Notes under the pieces: generated by a model
The model's input: only the letters and a program-made list of their open reading frames with translations
Databases searched by the model: none
Told to the model about the DNA's origin: nothing
Translations under genes and position numbers: made by a program
In this document: positions 40,945 through 49,665 of the stretch, piece after piece
Layout: each line of letters starts with the position of its first letter
How positions within the stretch are numbered: the stretch's first letter is position 1
Assembly (NCBI RefSeq): GCF_900142705.1
Contig: NZ_FRBV01000008.1
Coordinates: 49,394-113,393 of the forward strand
Direction of reading: 5' to 3'
Origin: Nitrosospira sp. Nsp11
GTDB taxonomy: Bacteria > Pseudomonadota > Gammaproteobacteria > Burkholderiales > Nitrosomonadaceae
DNA: 64,000 nucleotides

Positions 40945-42026
40945 AATTTTCCCTCTTGTACAAGCTAGCTATGTAGCTCTATTATTTTTTTCCTCAGCCC
41001 AACCGCGATGCTTGAGGCCACAACTAACCGTTCACAGCTTGCACGCATCCTCCTTCAAGTCATTGGTGCGAACCAAAACTCATCCGCGTGGGGAATTGAG
41101 ATATTCCTCAATAGTGCTTGATCATGGATCTAGTTCGAGCGTTTGGTCATCGCATTGTCACACGCTATAGTCAGCGTCAACGGCAATCCGTGCTAGGAGC
41201 TGTGTCGAAGGTGAACAAGTATTGGCCTTTATCTTCGCGTTTTATAGCTGAGTAAGCAATTGGACTTAGGTACACCTATCGCTGAGTATGGGCATTCTGA
41301 AATTTGTACTTGGTCCACCTAGCTACTGGTAACAAATGGGTACTTTAATTTGTGGAGTTAAGTCACAAAAATGCCGTCCATGCTACATGGAAACAGCAGA
41401 TATTGTGATGTTGAGCGTGGCAAACGAAATGTAATGTTCACCAGGCTTGGCACAATCTGTGCAGCTTTAAAGTGTAACGCTGCGACGCTAACACAAGGAC
41501 TGCCAGAGCTTCGGCAATGAGGTGGCGCAAACCTTGGTGTTCAATGGTATTGGAGCGGAGGATGGGGATGTGTTATACACGCTACCCCCGCTGTCAGCAT
41601 TGATCATCCCAAGGATTAGGAAATTTCGCCTTCGTGGAAAAATAAAACTGCCGAGCAATCAGCGGTGCGTAAAAACGGTGCGAGTACCTGCGGTCGCATT
41701 TTCTCGACTATATTCAATACAATCCCATCAAACACGGCTAGGCGTATGCAGCGGATTGGCAGTATTTACGTTTCGTGAGTATGCGCGGCGTGGGGTTTAT
41801 CCAACAGGATGGGGCGGTGCCATCTCCCGGGATACCGGTGGTTTTAGCGAGTGATTGATTGCGCGCGCCAAGCTTACTCCAAATCGACAACCACGCTTGA
41901 CTGTGATATACGGCGGCACCGACATCAATAAGAAAGCATTGGGTTGACGTATGGGGTCCAACTATAATAGTGCATGGCGAAAAAACGATGCGGGGGTGAC
42001 ATTAATTTAACTCATACCCGTATTGT
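40945..42026. other. Non-coding, mosaic border of the accessory island
   Basis: No intact gene is supported in these 1082 bases. The left end should hold the promoter of the minus-strand TrlF cassette. The right third contains a decayed RAYT transposase (listed separately). The middle (about 41.0-41.5 kb) shows no recognisable family and looks like degenerated DNA. No tRNA or clear att duplication was seen. Confidence 0.6.
41560..41855 (+). pseudogene. REP-associated tyrosine transposase (RAYT, Y1-type) remnant
   Basis: Pieces in different frames match the C-terminal half of RAYT proteins: LYTLPP (near 41574), then HFLDYIQYNPIKHG (41697-41738) followed by a stop, ADWQY (just after the stop in the same frame), and REYARRGVYPTGWGGA in another frame (about 41778-41825). 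The DYIxYNPxKHG and RGVYPxDWGG runs are characteristic of this family. At least one frameshift and a stop codon make it inactive. The upstream half with the HUH motif is not recognisable. Confidence 0.65.
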
Positions 42027-42767
42027 CTATAGATTCACACTACGTCCCCCATCCACGGCGATGATCTGGCCGGTAATGTAAGGTGCGTCCGCAATCAGGA
42101 AAGCCACCGTTCTGGCGATGTCGTCCGGCTCGCCGGTTCGTTTGAGCAGTGTCCTGCCGATGATGTACTGGCGAGAGGCTTCATCTGCCCACTCACCCTC
42201 TTCAGGCCACAGAATGGGACCGGGAGAAACCCCATTTACCCGAACTTCGGGTGCAAGCTCCTGGGCAAGCGATCGCGTGAGCGAGGCAAGGCCGCCCTTT
42301 GCAGCGTTGTACACCACGTATCCTTTCAGCGGCCACTTCTCGTGAATATCGACGATATTGACGATGCAGCCATTATTTTCCCTGAGTTGCGGCGCCGCCG
42401 CCTGTGACAGAAGCAGAGGTACCTTCAGATTGGTGCCGATCAGATCATTCCACATGTTCTCGGTGATTTCTCCGAGGGGAGTAGGGAAAAAGCTGGAAGC
42501 ATTATTGACGAGCGCGTCGAGTTTTCCGAAATGCCTTATGGTCTCCTCGATCAGGTCGGGGAGTCGCCTGATATCCAGCAGGTCAGCCCGGGCCAGCGCC
42601 ACTGAACCGGGCCGTGCCAGATTAAGTTCGGTCTGCAAGGCCCGTGCGTCCGTCTCCGACGCGCGGTAATGCACCAGCAGATTTGCGCCCTGTGCATGCA
42701 ACCTGCGACAGGTGGCTGCACCCACGCGTCTGGCCCCCCCCGTGACGAGTATCACTTTCCCTTGCAT
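42027..42767 (-). CDS. Pteridine reductase / FolM-type short-chain dehydrogenase
   Basis: 246 residues. NADPH-binding motif TGGARRVG near the N-terminus (Arg residues favour NADPH), NNASSF, and the active-site YxxxK in YNAAKGG. The C-terminus GQIIAVDGGRSVNL fits the SDR family. The TGGARRVG variant is common in pteridine reductases and dihydromonapterin reductase FolM, which keep pterins reduced. Exact substrate is inferred. Confidence 0.85.
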   Translation of the reverse strand: MQGKVILVTGGARRVGAATCRRLHAQGANLLVHYRASETDARALQTELNLARPGSVALARADLLDIRRLPDLIEETIRHFGKLDALVNNASSFFPTPLGEITENMWNDLIGTNLKVPLLLSQAAAPQLRENNGCIVNIVDIHEKWPLKGYVVYNAAKGGLASLTRSLAQELAPEVRVNGVSPGPILWPEEGEWADEASRQYIIGRTLLKRTGEPDDIARTVAFLIADAPYITGQIIAVDGGRSVNL

Positions 42768-42922
42768 CGCTATCTCCTCTACACTTACGAATCGATTCGA
42801 TTTTTATAATTCATAGTGGCTCTCAAATAGAGTTTACAGAAGACCGCTGAATTCTCGCGACGCGAGAAAGACGATGTCCCTATTTGATAGACAGCCTTAT
42901 ATTACAGAGTAGCATAGAGCCA

Positions 42923-44137
42923 ATGCAGCCACTACCGGCACTACCTATACCGAGCGAAGCAGCCCTTCGGCACAGCCGTGCCTTGAAAGAACTCATCCAT
43001 GCCGAACTTGCTGTTGCCGGCGGCTGGATTTCATTCGAACATTACATGAGGTTGGTCTTGTACGCGCCGGGCATGGGTTATTACAGCGGCGGTGCAGCAA
43101 AATTCGGCGAATCGGGCGATTTTGTCACCGCCCCGGAAATTTCTTCATTATTCGGTAAAACCCTGGCGCGGCAGGCCGCGCAGGTTCTCGAACTCGTGGA
43201 TGACCAGGCCGATATTCTCGAATTCGGGGCGGGTACGGGCAAACTCGCGCTCGATTTACTGCTTGAACTGGAAAAACTCGGCAGCTTGCCCAGCCGGTAT
43301 TTTATTCTTGAAGTCAGTGCAGAGCTACAGCAGCGGCAAAGGGAATTATTTGATAGATTCGCGCCGCATCTCGCGCTGCGAGTCGTCTGGCTGGAACATT
43401 TGCCTCCCGCATTCGATGGGCTGATAATTGCGAATGAGGTACTCGACGCCATGCCGGTACATCTGGTTGCCTGGCGCGGAACTGATCTGTTCGAGCGTGG
43501 CGTGATGATAAAAGGAGACGATTTTGCATGGAGCGACCGCGCTCTTGCAGGGGGAGCGCTTTTTGAGATTGCTCGTGAATTAAATCCTCAGGTTGAGGGT
43601 GCGGATGGCGATGTCAGCCGTGGTCTTGGCCACGATATTGGTGAGTACGTGAGCGAGATCAATCTTTCCGCGAGCCATTTCATGCGTAGTCTCGCCGCTG
43701 TTTTGCAGCGGGGCGCAATCGTGTTAATCGACTACGGTTTCGGACGTAATGAGTATTATCATCCCCAGCGATCCAGCGGTACATTGATGTGCCATTATCG
43801 CCATCTTGCCCACAACGATCCTTTTTATCTGCCGGGTTTGCAGGACATTACCAGCCATGTTGATTTCAGTTCTGTCGCCAGCGCCGCTATCGATTCGGGG
43901 CTGGGGTTGCGGGGTTACACGACTCAGGCATATTTTCTCATCAACTGCGGGGTAACCGAGATTCTGGCGCAAACCCGAGTGGAGAACACCAAGGACTATC
44001 TGCCGCTGGCGAACCAGTTGCAAAAGCTGGTGAGCCCGGCGGAAATGGGTGAACTGTTTAAGGTTATCGCATTTGGCAAGAATATCCACCAGTCACTGAT
44101 CGGATTCATCAGCGGGGATAAAAGCCGTATGTTGTAG
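42923..44137 (+). CDS. MidA/NDUFAF7-family SAM-dependent methyltransferase
   Basis: 404 residues from the ATG at 42923; an in-frame TTG at 42884 is an alternative. Family signatures: ISFEHYMRLVLYAPGMGYYSGG, KFGESGDFVTAPEISSLFG and the SAM site ILEFGAGTGKLALDLL. Another conserved stretch is IANEVLDAMPVH. The mitochondrial relative methylates an arginine in complex I; bacterial targets are unproven. Confidence 0.9.
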   Translation: MQPLPALPIPSEAALRHSRALKELIHAELAVAGGWISFEHYMRLVLYAPGMGYYSGGAAKFGESGDFVTAPEISSLFGKTLARQAAQVLELVDDQADILEFGAGTGKLALDLLLELEKLGSLPSRYFILEVSAELQQRQRELFDRFAPHLALRVVWLEHLPPAFDGLIIANEVLDAMPVHLVAWRGTDLFERGVMIKGDDFAWSDRALAGGALFEIARELNPQVEGADGDVSRGLGHDIGEYVSEINLSASHFMRSLAAVLQRGAIVLIDYGFGRNEYYHPQRSSGTLMCHYRHLAHNDPFYLPGLQDITSHVDFSSVASAAIDSGLGLRGYTTQAYFLINCGVTEILAQTRVENTKDYLPLANQLQKLVSPAEMGELFKVIAFGKNIHQSLIGFISGDKSRML

Positions 44138-44317
44138 CGCATGCGCGATGGCGCTGGAACCCTGCGATTGCGAACAACAGCGGTTACCTTGTCCGCAAGC
44201 CAAGTGCACTATTTGAAGTACGGAAGCAGCCCCCAGGTTCTTCTCCTTGCATGCTATGATTAACTCAACTGATAAAGAAGTTTTCGAACATTCGAAACTC
44301 GAATAGGGGAATATGTA

Positions 44318-44761
44318 GTGGCGACCGTAAGGCAATTACTGCAGGGCAAGGGATTCGAATGTGCAAGCATCGAGCCGGACAAATCCGTATACGACGCGAT
44401 GCAATTGATGGCTGCACGAAACATCGGTGCATTGCTGGTGCTACAGGATGGAAAACTGGCCGGTATCTTCACTGAAAGAGATTATGCGCGCAAGGCATAT
44501 CTGCTGGATAGACCTGCGAAAGATATCCCGGTTAGCGAAATCATGACTTCGCAAGTGGCATATGTAACCCCCGATTATTCCGCTGAAGATTGCATGGCAT
44601 TGGTTACTTCGATACGGGTACGGCACTTGCCCGTGCTTGAAAATAACGCAGTGGTCGGCATTATTTCCATCGGCGATCTGGTCAAGGACGCCATTTCGGG
44701 ACGCGAGTTCGTCATTCATCAGCTCGAACGTTACATATACGGGATTACCGGACCAGATTAA
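44318..44761 (+). CDS. Tandem CBS-domain protein
   Basis: 147 residues from a GTG at 44318, with AGGGGA seven bases upstream. Two CBS motifs cover almost the whole protein (about 10-65 and 75-130), including IGALLVLQDGKLAGIFTERDYARK and HLPVLENNAVVGIISIGDLVK. Stand-alone CBS pairs usually bind adenine nucleotides and regulate partners. The partner is not evident from the neighbours. Confidence 0.88.
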   Translation: MATVRQLLQGKGFECASIEPDKSVYDAMQLMAARNIGALLVLQDGKLAGIFTERDYARKAYLLDRPAKDIPVSEIMTSQVAYVTPDYSAEDCMALVTSIRVRHLPVLENNAVVGIISIGDLVKDAISGREFVIHQLERYIYGITGPD

Positions 44762-44776
44762 TGTGTCAACGGTACG

Positions 44777-45364
44777 TCAATAAGATGGTACCTCGCCCGC
44801 CAATGACCATATTCCCAGCAGCAAAAACGACGCAGCCGCGATCCATCGCATCATTGTCATATTGATGCGATCCGCAAGTACCTTGCCCATCCAGACGGCC
44901 GGTGCGTTAGCAAGCATCATGCCAAGCGTGGTTCCTAAAACAACTGTTGTCAGCGCATCATAGCGGGCGGCCAATGCCACTGTCGCAAGTTGGGTCTTGT
45001 CTCCCATCTCCGCCAGAAAAAAAGCAATTAGCGTGGTGACAAATGCTCCGGCACTAAAAAAGCGCAGGTTCCCCTCTAGTGCATCTGGCTTGAGCGCCCA
45101 AAGGCCGCATCCGATGAACGATAGCCCAACGATCCAGTTGAGAAATTGAGGAGAGATCAGGCTTGCCAGCCATGCGCCTACCGATGCCGCAAGCGCATGA
45201 TTAAGTAACGTGGCCACGAAGATGCCGGCCATTATTGGGTAGGGTTGCCGTAGCTTGGCTGCAAGTACAAATGAAAGAAGCTGAGTCTTGTCGCCGATTT
45301 CAGCCAGCGCTACCAGCAGGGTGGAGGTAAAAAATGCTTCCAAGATGGAGGGTCGGGGTATCAA
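44777..45364 (-). CDS. UPF0016/Gdt1-family cation transporter, probable Mn2+ exporter
   Basis: 195 residues with about six membrane helices in two homologous halves. Each half has the ExGDKT motif: EIGDKTQLL and EMGDKTQLA. The family includes bacterial Mn2+ exporters and eukaryotic TMEM165/Gdt1. The start chosen is a TTG at 45364; another TTG at 45343 would also give a full first helix, and no good ribosome site decides. No yybP-ykoY riboswitch is evident upstream. Confidence 0.85.
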   Translation of the reverse strand: MIPRPSILEAFFTSTLLVALAEIGDKTQLLSFVLAAKLRQPYPIMAGIFVATLLNHALAASVGAWLASLISPQFLNWIVGLSFIGCGLWALKPDALEGNLRFFSAGAFVTTLIAFFLAEMGDKTQLATVALAARYDALTTVVLGTTLGMMLANAPAVWMGKVLADRINMTMMRWIAAASFLLLGIWSLAGEVPSY

Positions 45365-45561
45365 AAAATGGAGGTCCGGAAATTGTAGCGTGGTTTTGCT
45401 GTCCTAAACCACGTGCTCTCTCCAGTTCCAGTAATTGATGCCTGATAGGCGCCGGCCCTTCCCGAAACCGAACAAATCGCCGACAGGTTGCTAGACTCTT
45501 CGAATGCCAGCAGCGCCAGCAAAAACATAAAAAATATGTCCAAAGTCTTTTTTGAGCCGAT

Positions 45562-46959
45562 ATGATCATGAAACCCTCTGATCTTCCGCCCGATTTTTCT
45601 CTTGATTCGCTGATCGCTGAAGCCAACCGTTGTGTTGCGTGCGGTCTGTGTCTGCCGCATTGTCCCACCTATCGCGTAACACAATCGGAAGCCGATTCGC
45701 CTCGGGGGCGTATCGCTCTGATGAGCGGAGTTGCCGGCGGGCGTATTCCGATGAACGAGCGCTTTGCGCTGCACATTGACCGGTGCCTGACCTGCCGTGC
45801 CTGCGAGTCGGTATGCCCCAACCACGTGCGCTTTGGACAACTGATAGACGGGACCCGTGCGATGATGGCATCCTCATCCATACCGCTGGGAGGAAGTACG
45901 CAGGCCTCAAAATCCTGGTTTCGCCGGTGGGTGGAGCGTGAAATAATCGGTAAACCCGCGCGTATTGATGCGTTGCGCCCTCTCTTACGTTTTTATCAGC
46001 GAAGCGGTATGCAGAAGCTGTTGCGTAAGTCCGGTTTATTTGGAAAAACGAAGCTTATTTTGCTGGAGACCCAGTTGCCGCGCATCGATAAACCCTACTC
46101 TTTGCCCGGCCGGCCAAATTTTGCAGGGTCATGGCAAGCAGTTTATCCCACTACTGGACAGCCACGCGGAGAAGTCGGTCTCTTCCTCGGTTGCGTGGCA
46201 CGACTGACGGATACTGCAACGCTCAACGCGACAATAGTCGTCCTCAATCAATTGGGTTATACGGTTCATGTGCCGCCCGCGCAGACCTGCTGTGGCGCCT
46301 TGCATCAGCATGGCGGTGACAAGCAAACGGCGGCGCAACTTGCACACCGGAATATCAGTGCTTTTGATGGCCTGAATCTGGAGGCGATTATCAGCACGGC
46401 GTCGGGTTGCGGCGTGCAGTTGACTGAGTATTCCACTTTGCCCCCGTCGCCACGCTCAAAAGAGTCTGCGCCAGAATTGGAAGCTGGGAACGGGTGCGAC
46501 GGGGGCACGCCAGCGAGCAAGCGATTTTCAGCCAAAGTCATGGACATCAGTGCATTTCTGGCAGTGGCTGAAGGATGGGACGAGATAAAGCTGGCGCCAT
46601 TGACCTATAAAATATCAGTACACGAGCCCTGTAGTTTGCGCAATGTTTTGCGCGGCTCCGCCTCTTCCTATGCGCTGCTCGCGCGCATTCCTGGCGCGCA
46701 GATTGCGCCGTTAACTGGAAACGATCAATGCTGTGGTGCCGCCGGGACTTATTTTCTCGACCAGCCAGAGATGGCAAAAGTGCTGCTGCATGATAAAATT
46801 ACCGCAATAAGCGCAAGCGGCGCACGTTATCTCGCTACATCAAACGTAGGTTGTGCCATGCATCTTGCAAGCGCGTTGCGCGAAGCCGGATCAGAAATTG
46901 AAGTGTTGCATCCGGTTACACTCATAGCGCGGCAGATGAATATAACCTCTCAAATTTGA
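45562..46959 (+). CDS. glcF: GlcF-like iron-sulfur oxidoreductase subunit
   Basis: 465 residues. Two 4Fe-4S motifs near the N-terminus (CVACGLCLPHCPTY and CLTCRACESVCPNH) are followed by two CCG domains (TCCGALHQH and QCCGAAGTYF). This is the layout of glycolate oxidase subunit GlcF and lactate-oxidising relatives. No glcD or glcE is adjacent, so the flavin partners must be elsewhere, or the protein serves another dehydrogenase. An insert of about 25 residues after QLTEYSTLPP (PRSKESAPELEAGN region) is unusually polar. Confidence 0.85.
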   Translation: MIMKPSDLPPDFSLDSLIAEANRCVACGLCLPHCPTYRVTQSEADSPRGRIALMSGVAGGRIPMNERFALHIDRCLTCRACESVCPNHVRFGQLIDGTRAMMASSSIPLGGSTQASKSWFRRWVEREIIGKPARIDALRPLLRFYQRSGMQKLLRKSGLFGKTKLILLETQLPRIDKPYSLPGRPNFAGSWQAVYPTTGQPRGEVGLFLGCVARLTDTATLNATIVVLNQLGYTVHVPPAQTCCGALHQHGGDKQTAAQLAHRNISAFDGLNLEAIISTASGCGVQLTEYSTLPPSPRSKESAPELEAGNGCDGGTPASKRFSAKVMDISAFLAVAEGWDEIKLAPLTYKISVHEPCSLRNVLRGSASSYALLARIPGAQIAPLTGNDQCCGAAGTYFLDQPEMAKVLLHDKITAISASGARYLATSNVGCAMHLASALREAGSEIEVLHPVTLIARQMNITSQI

Positions 46960-47011
46960 TTTATCATTTATTCATCGTTTATGTCTTTCGTATCGTTTGC
47001 TTAGGACTTTC

Positions 47012-47638
47012 ATGCCGAATCTGGACAAATTTATTATCGGTTTCGATCACGCACTGCGTACGCTGTTGACGCCGGCACAAACGCTGCGGCCCGTCCCGGG
47101 AACTGAATTGCCGGAAGTTGAATTGAGTGATTCAGAGAAAAGCGAATCCACCGCACTGATGCGTATCAATCACACCGGGGAAATTTGCGCACAAGCACTA
47201 TATCAGGGACAGGCACTGACTGCGCGTAACGCAGAAGTGCAGCATACCCTGGCGCAGGCGGCGCGCGAAGAAACTGAACATCTTGCCTGGACAGAGCGGC
47301 GGATTGCGGAATTGAGCGGGCGCAAGAGCCTATTGAATCCGTTTTGGTACGGCGGATCACTCGCCATGGGCGCGTTGGCGGGCACACTCGGCGATAAATG
47401 GAACCTTGGGTTTCTTGCGGAAACCGAACGCCAAGTGACATCCCACCTGGCTGGACATTTAAAACGCTTGCCGCATAACGATGGGAAAAGCCGCGCCATC
47501 GTCGCACAAATGCAAATCGACGAAGCGGGTCACGCTACCGCCGCCATGTCGCAGGGCGGCGTGGATTTGCCCATGCCGGTGAAGTTGATGATGAAGCTGG
47601 GGTCTAAAGTGATGACGAAAACGGCATATTGGGTTTGA
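47012..47638 (+). CDS. coq7: Demethoxyubiquinone hydroxylase Coq7
   Basis: 208 residues from the ATG at 47012, with AGGA upstream; a frame from TTG 46997 is less likely. The di-iron carboxylate motifs are intact: MRINHTGEICAQALYQGQ, REETEHLAWTE and QIDEAGHA. It adds the penultimate hydroxyl in ubiquinone synthesis, as expected for an aerobic betaproteobacterium. Confidence 0.94.
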   Translation: MPNLDKFIIGFDHALRTLLTPAQTLRPVPGTELPEVELSDSEKSESTALMRINHTGEICAQALYQGQALTARNAEVQHTLAQAAREETEHLAWTERRIAELSGRKSLLNPFWYGGSLAMGALAGTLGDKWNLGFLAETERQVTSHLAGHLKRLPHNDGKSRAIVAQMQIDEAGHATAAMSQGGVDLPMPVKLMMKLGSKVMTKTAYWV

Positions 47639-47746
47639 ATCAAAGGTTTGAACCTGCATCCCGCAGTTGACGCTCATCTTTTAGCTCATTTGTCAGCTCA
47701 TTTATCAACGCCCTCATCCCAAGGAATTTTTGTGCTCCCTGAACCT

Positions 47747-47762
47747 CACCTTTTTGGTGAGC
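47747..47762. terminator. Hairpin between converging coq7 and osmC
   Basis: CTCACC, five T, GGTGAG. It lies between two converging genes and could end either transcript. A near-identical hairpin occurs at 51820-51836 inside the MITE-like element. Upstream, AGCTCATTT occurs as short direct copies (about 47681-47704). Confidence 0.45.
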
Positions 47763-47821
47763 CCACTCCACTCCTTTCGATCACCCTTCCAACCTGCGGT
47801 ATTCGGGTTTAGCGAAGAGCT

Positions 47822-48238
47822 TCAGCTCTCCACGATTTCAAAGTCATGTGTCAGTTGCGCCGTTTTTCCCAGCATTATAGAGGCTGAGCAGTATTTTTCC
47901 GCGGAAAGGACGATCGCCCGCTCTACTTGCTGGGGATTCAGCTTTTTTCCGGTCAGGATGAAATGGAAATGAATGCGGGTGAATACCTTGGGGTCTTGCG
48001 GAGCCCGTTCCGCCTCGATTTCCACTACGCAATCGTTAATATCCTGGCGGCTCTTTTTCAGAATCAACACTACATCGAAAGCTGCGCACCCGCCGGTTCC
48101 CATCAGCAACATTTCCATTGGACGCGGCCCGAGATTTCTCCCACCGGCTTCCGGGGGCCCATCCATCAGTACGGCATGGCCGCTGCCCGATTCGGCCAGA
48201 AAACTCATGCCATCGTTCCATTTAATACGTGTTTTCAT
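47822..48238 (-). CDS. OsmC-family protein (YhfA-like)
   Basis: 138 residues. The OsmC fold markers are PRPMEMLLMGTGGCAAFDVV with the first Cys and KYCSASIML with the second. Members with both Cys can reduce organic peroxides. The short YhfA-like form is common next to housekeeping genes. It converges with coq7. Confidence 0.9.
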   Translation of the reverse strand: MKTRIKWNDGMSFLAESGSGHAVLMDGPPEAGGRNLGPRPMEMLLMGTGGCAAFDVVLILKKSRQDINDCVVEIEAERAPQDPKVFTRIHFHFILTGKKLNPQQVERAIVLSAEKYCSASIMLGKTAQLTHDFEIVES

Positions 48239-48401
48239 GCTGGTTTTTCCAAAAAATATGCGGGTGTTATTTTAATCCTGGTTCAAGGCAACAACGAATT
48301 TCATAAGCTGCTCATCACTGGCGCATTTGCTTGGCTTATTGCATTGCAGTGTGCTGCAAAGATGCGCGAGTAAATGGAATGGTTCGCTCGAAGAGTGGAG
48401 T

Positions 48402-49157
48402 TTACCCGGAAGCCGACGTCAGCCGATACCACGCTATGCCGATGACTTCATGAAAGAACAAGCTGCTTTTTTGCAGCGCGGCCGCCGTGGGAATGAATGC
48501 GAATATATCCGTTTTATAGCGGGTAGTGTACGCAGTCGCAGCAGGGACAATCTTGAAGCCGGCCTGTTCGAATTCCCTGGCTGCTCTCGGCATGTGCCAG
48601 GCGTGAGTGACGAGCGCGATATGACTGATCTTGTCCCTGCTAAGTATCGCAAAGCTCTTGTAGGCGTTTTCACGAGTGTTTCGCGAAGCACCTTCTGTCC
48701 ACTTGACCGGAACCTGAAACTCCTTTTCCAGCACCGCTTTCATTTGCGCCGCTTCAGATGACTTGCTTCCCAGAGGAGTACCGCCAGTCGCCAGGATAGG
48801 TTTGCCCGTTCGGCGATGCAGTTCTGCCGCGTAACGTATGCGCTGCAGGCTATATCGTCCGACCGTGTCGTTGCCATATTCTGGCGCCTGATAGTAAGTG
48901 CCGCCACCCAACACGACGATTGCCTGCACATCGTTATCAAAAGGGCCGCGTTCGCGCGGCGTCTCCAGCCTTTGCAGAAGGGCCTCGGCGACGAACGGAA
49001 TGGACAGCAAATAGAGCAAGGCCAGCGCGGACCATACCATAAGCTTACCTAACCTGGGCCGGCGTTTGAGAAGCAAAAACCCCATAGCGCCTAGAAGAAT
49101 GGCGTTGAACGGCGGAAGCAGGAATGCGCTCAGCAGGTTCGACGCGAACCAGCTCAT
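48402..49157 (-). CDS. DUF218 membrane-anchored protein (ElyC/YdcF type)
   Basis: 251 residues. Two N-terminal membrane helices are followed by the DUF218 domain with AIVVLGGG, ATGGTPLG, EGASRNTRENAYKS and VTHAWHMPRA. ElyC affects undecaprenyl-phosphate use and cell envelope integrity in E. coli. The role here is inferred. The protein lies in the inner membrane with the domain probably periplasmic. Confidence 0.88.
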   Translation of the reverse strand: MSWFASNLLSAFLLPPFNAILLGAMGFLLLKRRPRLGKLMVWSALALLYLLSIPFVAEALLQRLETPRERGPFDNDVQAIVVLGGGTYYQAPEYGNDTVGRYSLQRIRYAAELHRRTGKPILATGGTPLGSKSSEAAQMKAVLEKEFQVPVKWTEGASRNTRENAYKSFAILSRDKISHIALVTHAWHMPRAAREFEQAGFKIVPAATAYTTRYKTDIFAFIPTAAALQKSSLFFHEVIGIAWYRLTSASG

Positions 49158-49260
49158 GTGTTATCCGTGAACAAGCACACAAAAGCATTTTTTATAATTC
49201 GGAATAAATTGCAGGAAAGCATCTTTACTCCACGCCACAGCCTTGTGCAATGGCAAACAA

Positions 49261-49291
49261 AAAAGCCGGCACATCAAGCGCCGGCTTTTTT
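49261..49291. terminator. Strong terminator after cytochrome c gene
   Basis: AAAAGCCGGC (49261-49270) pairs perfectly with GCCGGCTTTT (49280-49289), flanked by extra A and T residues. It can end the minus-strand cytochrome transcript and would also work on the plus strand. Confidence 0.9.
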
Positions 49292-49305
49292 AACTCAACC
49301 CCGGT

Positions 49306-49617
49306 TTATTTGAGCGACAGAATAAACTGTGCCAGAGTTTTGGCATCGGCATCATTGACCTTTGCATTCGGCGGCATGGGAATCGGACCCCAGACCCCCT
49401 GGCTTCCCTTCTGTATTTTCACTGCCAGCTTGTCTGCGGCAGCCGGGTCAGCTTTATACTTGGCGGCGATATCCTTTAACGCGGGTCCGACCAATTTTTT
49501 GTCCACCGTGTGGCAATTCAGGCAGCCACTACTTTTTGCCAAGTCCGCGTTCGCTTGCGCGGTACCCACCATTAACAGGGCTGATGCCGCAACCATTCCT
49601 ATCCAGACAGCTTTCAT
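49306..49617 (-). CDS. Class I cytochrome c (c-552/c-551 type)
   Basis: 103 residues. A Sec signal peptide ends near QANA (23-24). The heme motif CLNCH has Cys32, Cys35 and His36; Met81 in IPMPPN is the sixth ligand. The mature size of about 80 residues matches the soluble cytochrome c-552 of ammonia oxidisers, a periplasmic electron carrier to the terminal oxidase. It is 48 bases after the DUF255 gene and ends at a strong terminator. Confidence 0.93.
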   Translation of the reverse strand: MKAVWIGMVAASALLMVGTAQANADLAKSSGCLNCHTVDKKLVGPALKDIAAKYKADPAAADKLAVKIQKGSQGVWGPIPMPPNAKVNDADAKTLAQFILSLK

Positions 49618-49665
49618 ACTCTCGCTCCTTTATCCGTTGATTAATTTTAGAAAGGCGGACCTATC

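Noticed and set aside
41522..41854. 110-residue open frame on the plus strand
   Set aside because: It mixes non-family sequence with one out-of-frame part of a RAYT transposase; better explained as a decayed gene than an intact one.
45365..45561. yybP-ykoY manganese riboswitch upstream of the Gdt1-type transporter
   Set aside because: The conserved core of that aptamer is not seen.
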